A DNA stretch of 22,506 nt from Proteobacteria bacterium SG_bin5 (GTDB lineage Bacteria > Pseudomonadota > Alphaproteobacteria > Sphingomonadales > Sphingomonadaceae), in NCBI GenBank assembly GCA_002083475.1, contig LWDI01000068.1, positions 1 through 22,506 of the forward strand. The letters are read 5' to 3'. The translations under genes and the position numbers were made by a program. Each line of letters begins with the position of its first letter. Positions within the stretch are counted from its first letter, which is position 1. Positions 19,177 to 22,506 of this stretch are shown in pieces. Under the pieces are notes generated by a model, which was given only the letters and a program-made list of their open reading frames with translations, did not search any database and was not told where the DNA came from.

Positions 19177-21477
19177 TCAGGCCCGCAACCGCTCGATCGC
19201 CTGGGCGAGCGCGACGTAAAGCTTGCCCATGTCCGACGAGAGCAAGGTCACCCCGATCGGCGCGCCATCGCGCTGGGCGAGGACGATGCGCAGCATCGCT
19301 TCGAAATCATGGATATAGCGGTTCACCTGGTCACGGAAGCCGCCGTCCAGATCGTAAAGCCGCGCCACTTCGCGCGCTTCGCCCGCGTCGAGCAGCCGTA
19401 CCGCGCGGCGGGTGAAGACGCCGCGATCGCCCTTCAAATAAGCCGCCCAGGCGCTGTCGGCGACCTCGGCGGAAAAAGCCTTGGCGATGTCGATCGACGC
19501 CGAATTGAGCGCTTCGATCAGCAGCGACGACCTGCGGCCGAAGCTTTCGGTCTCGGCCTGGTCGCGCTCGATCCGCGCCTGTTCGATGCGCGCGTCGACC
19601 TCGCGCGCCGCGCCCTCGATCGTCAGCAATTGCTCGGCGAGCCGATCGGAGGCGCGCTGCGCCGCGCTCACCGCGCCGTCGGCGGCCTTGCTCAGCTCGT
19701 GCAAATGCCGCTCGAAGCTTTGGCCGAGCGCGCGCTGCATCGCTTGAGTGCTGGCGTTTTCGATCAGCGCCGCCGCCTCGGGGATCACGGCGCCGAGCGT
19801 TTCGCGCGCGCGATCGGCGGCGACGGCGGCCGAATCGCGCACCTTCACCAGCGCCTCCATCAGCCGGGGCGCGGCCTGGCTGGTGAAATCCTGAGTGCGC
19901 CCGATCGTCTCGTCGAGCGCTTCGCCGATCGCCTCGGCGCGCTCGCGGCCGGTTGCGAGCGCTTCGTTGAGCAGGCGCGACAATTCGTCGAGCGTGCGCC
20001 GCTGGCCCTGAATCACCTGCGCGATCGCCTCGATCGCGTCATGCGTGCTCTCGGCCGCCGTCACCAGCGCGAGCAGCTCGGGCTTGGCGCTCGCGACCAC
20101 TTGGCGGCTCGCGCCGATCCGCGCGTCGAGCCGGGCGAGCGCCTCGGGCAGGGTTTCGTCGATCTCGCGGGCGGCGGCATCGAGCGCGATCAGCAGATCC
20201 TCGCTCGTCTTGATCGTGTTGCGCGCGAGCCGCTCGCCGATCTGCAGCGTTTCGCCCATCGCCTCGGCCGAGCCGCCGAGCGCGCTGATCGAGGCGGCGA
20301 GCGTCTGGTTGCGCTCGATCGCCTGGCCGTGAAAGTCGGCGACGCGCGTCTCGATGATCTGGAACTGGCGGTCGAGGTCGCCCGCGAGCGCGTCGCCCGC
20401 GCGGCGCTGATCGGCGAGGCGCGCGGCGATGCGATCGACCAGCGCATCGACCTCGCCGATCCGCGCGGCGAGCGCTTCGATCGCGTCGCGCCCGGCGCGT
20501 TCGAGCCCGTTTTGATGCGCGCTCAGCATGTCGAGCACCGCTTCGCCCTGGGCGGCGATGCCGGCGCGCGCGTCGTCGACCGCGTCGGCGGTTTGGCCGA
20601 GCAGCCCGGTCACGCGCTGCGCGGTCGCGTCGCTCGCGCCTTCCAGCCGCGCGACCGCTGCTTGCACCATGCCCGCCATCGCTTCGCTCTCGGCGGCGAG
20701 GCGCTCGGCGGCGCCGCGCGCGGCCTGTTCGCTGGCGCGCGCCTCGGCCTGCAATTGCGCATAGCGTTCGGCGAGCAACGCGCTCGCGGCGTCGGTGGCG
20801 GCCGTCCCGCGCTCGATCGCCTGGGTGAGCGTGTCGGTGGTCGCCTCGGCGCGGGGCAGCGCTTCCAGCAAAGCGGAAAGCCGCGCCTCGGCGTCGCTCA
20901 CCGCCGCGCTCAGGCTTCGCGCCTGGTCGTCGGCCTGGGCGATCTGGTGCGCCATGCCGTCGCTGGTCGCGGCGAGCCGCGCGGCGGCGGCGTCGCTCAT
21001 CGCCGTCAAGGCGGCATTTTGCTCGGCGAGCGCTTGCCGCCCCGCCTCGAGCCGCGCGCCGACGCGCGCGAGCGTCGCCTCGAGCGCCCGGGCCTCGGCG
21101 CGCATCGCCGCGGCGACATCGGCGAAGCGGCGCGCCTCCGCGCGGCTGGTGCGCATCGCCAGCAGCAACAGCAAGACGATCAGCGCGAGCGGCACACAAA
21201 GCGCCGCGATCAGCTCGACGAGCTCGATCGGGCTCAGCGCCGCGACGAACGCCGGCCGCAGCAGCGCGAGGGCGCCGCCGAGCCAGGCGAGCGCAGCGAG
21301 CCCCGCGAACAGCGGTGCGACGATCGAACGGCGCGGCGCGGCGGGTTCGGGCGTGGCGGGCGCTTGATCGAGCGCCAGCGGCAAGGGGGCGTCGTCCAGC
21401 GGCTCGTCGAGCAACAAAAGATCGTCCGCCCCATCGGGTGCGTCGTAGCGCGGGTCGAGCCTGGTTCCCCCATCCAT
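19177..21477 (-). CDS. Large membrane-anchored coiled-coil protein, 766 aa, unknown function
   Basis: Acidic N-terminal region of about 45 residues (LLLLDEPLDDAPLPLALDQ), then two membrane segments at about 52-73 (IVAPLFAGLAALAWLGGALALL) and 86-108 (LVELIAALCVPLALIVLLLLLAM). Then comes a very long, Ala/Glu/Arg-rich coiled coil (about 112-650) with MCP-like heptads, but no HAMP, no ligand domain and no chemoreceptor tip that I can recognise. The last about 115 residues (from EALNSASIDIAKAFSAEVAD) are compact, not repetitive, and include WAAYLKGDRGVFTRRAVRLL, YIHDFEAMLRIVLAQRDG and SSDMGKLYVALAQAIERL; these look like a conserved domain. I do not know its name. Predicted cytoplasmic coiled coil facing in, tethered at the inner membrane. 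Start ATG at 21477 is the first in frame. Divergent from the Hpt-like gene with 79 bases between. Confidence 0.88.
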   Translation of the reverse strand: MDGGTRLDPRYDAPDGADDLLLLDEPLDDAPLPLALDQAPATPEPAAPRRSIVAPLFAGLAALAWLGGALALLRPAFVAALSPIELVELIAALCVPLALIVLLLLLAMRTSRAEARRFADVAAAMRAEARALEATLARVGARLEAGRQALAEQNAALTAMSDAAAARLAATSDGMAHQIAQADDQARSLSAAVSDAEARLSALLEALPRAEATTDTLTQAIERGTAATDAASALLAERYAQLQAEARASEQAARGAAERLAAESEAMAGMVQAAVARLEGASDATAQRVTGLLGQTADAVDDARAGIAAQGEAVLDMLSAHQNGLERAGRDAIEALAARIGEVDALVDRIAARLADQRRAGDALAGDLDRQFQIIETRVADFHGQAIERNQTLAASISALGGSAEAMGETLQIGERLARNTIKTSEDLLIALDAAAREIDETLPEALARLDARIGASRQVVASAKPELLALVTAAESTHDAIEAIAQVIQGQRRTLDELSRLLNEALATGRERAEAIGEALDETIGRTQDFTSQAAPRLMEALVKVRDSAAVAADRARETLGAVIPEAAALIENASTQAMQRALGQSFERHLHELSKAADGAVSAAQRASDRLAEQLLTIEGAAREVDARIEQARIERDQAETESFGRRSSLLIEALNSASIDIAKAFSAEVADSAWAAYLKGDRGVFTRRAVRLLDAGEAREVARLYDLDGGFRDQVNRYIHDFEAMLRIVLAQRDGAPIGVTLLSSDMGKLYVALAQAIERLRA

Positions 21478-21556
21478 CGCTTCTGCCTAACACGAAAGCC
21501 GCGCGCGCAAAAGTTTTCGCAACCTTCGCTTAACCTTGCGGAACTACGGTGTCGCC
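21478..21556. promoter_or_regulatory. Divergent promoter region between the coiled-coil and Hpt-like genes
   Basis: These 79 bases must hold the start signals of both genes. The centre is more AT-rich than its surroundings (CAAAAGTTTTCGCAACCTTCG, then CTTAACCTTGC). TTAACC at 21530-21535 resembles a half-site of the CtrA box of alphaproteobacteria, but the second half at the required spacing is not TTAA, so the match is weak. No confident -35/-10 pair is assigned. Confidence 0.35.
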
Positions 21557-21847
21557 ATGGCCTATGATCCCGGGGCAATCGATGCGACCTTGGCGGCGGC
21601 GGTGGGCGAGGACCCGCAGCTGATCGCCGAGCTGCGCCGCGCCTTTCTTGAGAGCGCCGAACGCTGCGTCGCGGCGCTGCGGACGGCGGAGACGCCCGAG
21701 GCTTGGCGCGCGGCCGGGCTGCGCTTGAAGGGGCTGGCCGCGAGTTTCGGCGCGGTGCGGCTGATGGCGCTCGCCGAGGAAGTCGCGGGCGCGCCCAAGG
21801 ATTTGCGCTTGGTCGCGCGGGTCGAACGCGCGGTGGGGCGGTTTTAG
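21557..21847 (+). CDS. Hpt-like (histidine phosphotransfer-like) protein without the histidine, 96 aa
   Basis: Four-helix-type protein with the Hpt layout: helix AELRRAFLESAERCVAALR (24-42), then WRAAGLRLKGLAASFGAVRL (50-69), where the family has AHxLKGxAxxxGA, and a last helix LMALAEEVAGAP. The phospho-accepting histidine should be at position 55 (two before L57-K58-G59) but leucine is there, and the protein has no histidine at all. It therefore cannot act as a phosphorelay carrier in the usual way; it may be a regulatory pseudo-Hpt or a decayed copy. ATG 21557 is chosen; TTG 21536 would add seven unconserved residues, and neither has a clear Shine-Dalgarno, so it may be leaderless. Divergent from the large coiled-coil gene. 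The frame and composition look normal, which argues against simple decay. Confidence 0.75.
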   Translation: MAYDPGAIDATLAAAVGEDPQLIAELRRAFLESAERCVAALRTAETPEAWRAAGLRLKGLAASFGAVRLMALAEEVAGAPKDLRLVARVERAVGRF

Positions 21848-21922
21848 CGGCTTTCGCTTTCATCGCGGCGGCAGCATCGCCGCCCTTTGCCAAGCCGCGC
21901 GCGCTCGCTTAAGCCCCCGGCG

Positions 21923-22506
21923 ATGCTTGCCGGTCTCCTCTTCGCCATCGCCGATGCCGATGACAGCCCCGATACGCTCGTCGCGACCCTGCCCTTCGGC
22001 GGGCATAGCCTGATCGAATTTCAGGCGCGGCTGCTCGCGGGCGCGGGGGCGGGGCAGATCGTGGTGGTGGTCGAGCGGTTGACCCCCGAATTGCTCGGCG
22101 CGATCAACCGCATGGCGCGGCATGGCATCGCGATCGACGCGGTGCGCGGCGCGAGCGAGGCGGTGGCCAAGCTCCACCCGCTCGCGCAAGTGCTCATGCT
22201 CGCCGATGGGTTGGTGACGAGCGCCGAAACGCTCGCCTTGCTCACCGCCGCGCCCGGCGACGCGCTGCTGGTGACGAGCGACGCTGACGCGCTGCCGGGG
22301 CTCGAGCGGGTCGGGCGCGACGCGATTTGGGCGGGGATGGCGCGGGTGAACGTGCGGCGGCTGGGCGATGTCGCGCGGCTGCCCGCCGATTATGATTTTC
22401 AATCGACCTTGCTGCGCGTCGTCGCCCAGGCGCGGCCCGAATTGATCGCGCTTCCCGCCGGGCCCGCGCGCGCGAGCCATGGGATCGAGGCGAGCGCGGC
22501 GCCGCT
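21923..22506 (+). CDS. Nucleotidyltransferase-like protein, 5' part, cut by window end
   Basis: Open frame from ATG 21923 to the last base, at least 194 residues, no stop in view. The first 60 residues fit the GT-A nucleotidyltransferase pattern in degenerate form: MLAGLLFAIADADD, LPFGGHSLIEFQARLLAGAG, then QIVVVVERLTPELL, and later AQVLMLADGLVTS where the metal-binding aspartate is expected. There is no clear GxGxR signature loop after the first strand (ATLPFGG instead), so catalytic competence is doubtful. 75 bases after the Hpt-like gene, with a short GGCGGC/GCCGCC hairpin (21867-21884) between. The true product cannot be judged without the C-terminal part. Confidence 0.72.
   Translation, partial: MLAGLLFAIADADDSPDTLVATLPFGGHSLIEFQARLLAGAGAGQIVVVVERLTPELLGAINRMARHGIAIDAVRGASEAVAKLHPLAQVLMLADGLVTSAETLALLTAAPGDALLVTSDADALPGLERVGRDAIWAGMARVNVRRLGDVARLPADYDFQSTLLRVVAQARPELIALPAGPARASHGIEASAAP

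Noticed and set aside
19309..21567. Plus-strand frame of about 750 codons opposite the coiled-coil gene
   Set aside because: Repetitive Arg/Gly/Asp/Leu content mirrors the coiled-coil codon pattern; no start signal; the minus-strand frame has membrane helices and a compact C-terminus.
1..22506. tRNA, rRNA, CRISPR arrays, insertion sequences with transposase
   Set aside because: Looked for cloverleaf genes with conserved T-loop bases, regularly spaced direct repeats and transposase motifs; none seen. The cloverleaf-like unit at 18887-18950 lacks tRNA T-loop and acceptor features.

Overview
The window is GC-rich, densely packed DNA from an alphaproteobacterium, most likely a sphingomonad (Sphingomonadales). 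The placement rests on three things: a mitochondrial-type complex I gene set, the following order birA-coaX-rnj-DUF1467, and several palindromic repeat families that I recognise from sphingomonad genomes. No species is assigned. Everything from position 1 to 18636 is on the plus strand, mostly with 1-8 base start/stop overlaps, so it reads as one long transcriptional unit or a few coupled ones.

Region 1 (1-14816) is the distal part of a nuo operon: nuoE, F, G, H, I, J, K, L, M, N in canonical order; nuoA-D would lie upstream. Unusually, the core genes are interleaved with accessory genes: a partial unknown ORF, a cupin protein, three related small coiled-coil proteins (620-847, 1512-1736, 1904-2167), a 52-residue membrane protein (1742-1900), two tandem retropepsin-like aspartic proteases between nuoF and nuoG, and a 155-residue protein of much lower GC between nuoH and nuoI. 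Together the nuo products form the NADH:ubiquinone oxidoreductase: E/F/G/I are peripheral-arm electron carriers, and H and J-N are the membrane proton pump.

Region 2 (14813-18636) holds birA (biotin-protein ligase, apparently started at CTG and carrying an in-frame palindromic repeat), coaX (type III pantothenate kinase), rnj (ribonuclease J) and a small DUF1467 membrane protein. birA and coaX are cofactor genes and rnj acts in RNA turnover; the linkage to nuo looks like a conserved neighbourhood rather than a pathway.

Region 3 (18637-19176) has no gene and is almost entirely palindromic repeat DNA, including one element inserted inside another.

Region 4 (19177-22506) holds a minus-strand 766-residue protein with two membrane segments and a very long coiled coil, then, divergently, a 96-residue Hpt-like protein that has lost the phospho-accepting histidine, and the start of a nucleotidyltransferase-like gene cut by the window end.

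The points most worth a second look are the accessory genes embedded in the complex I operon, the palindromic repeats that have entered coding and translation-initiation sequence (birA, nuoG-nuoH, nuoJ-nuoK), the cloverleaf-like nested element, and the histidine-less Hpt protein next to the coiled-coil membrane protein.
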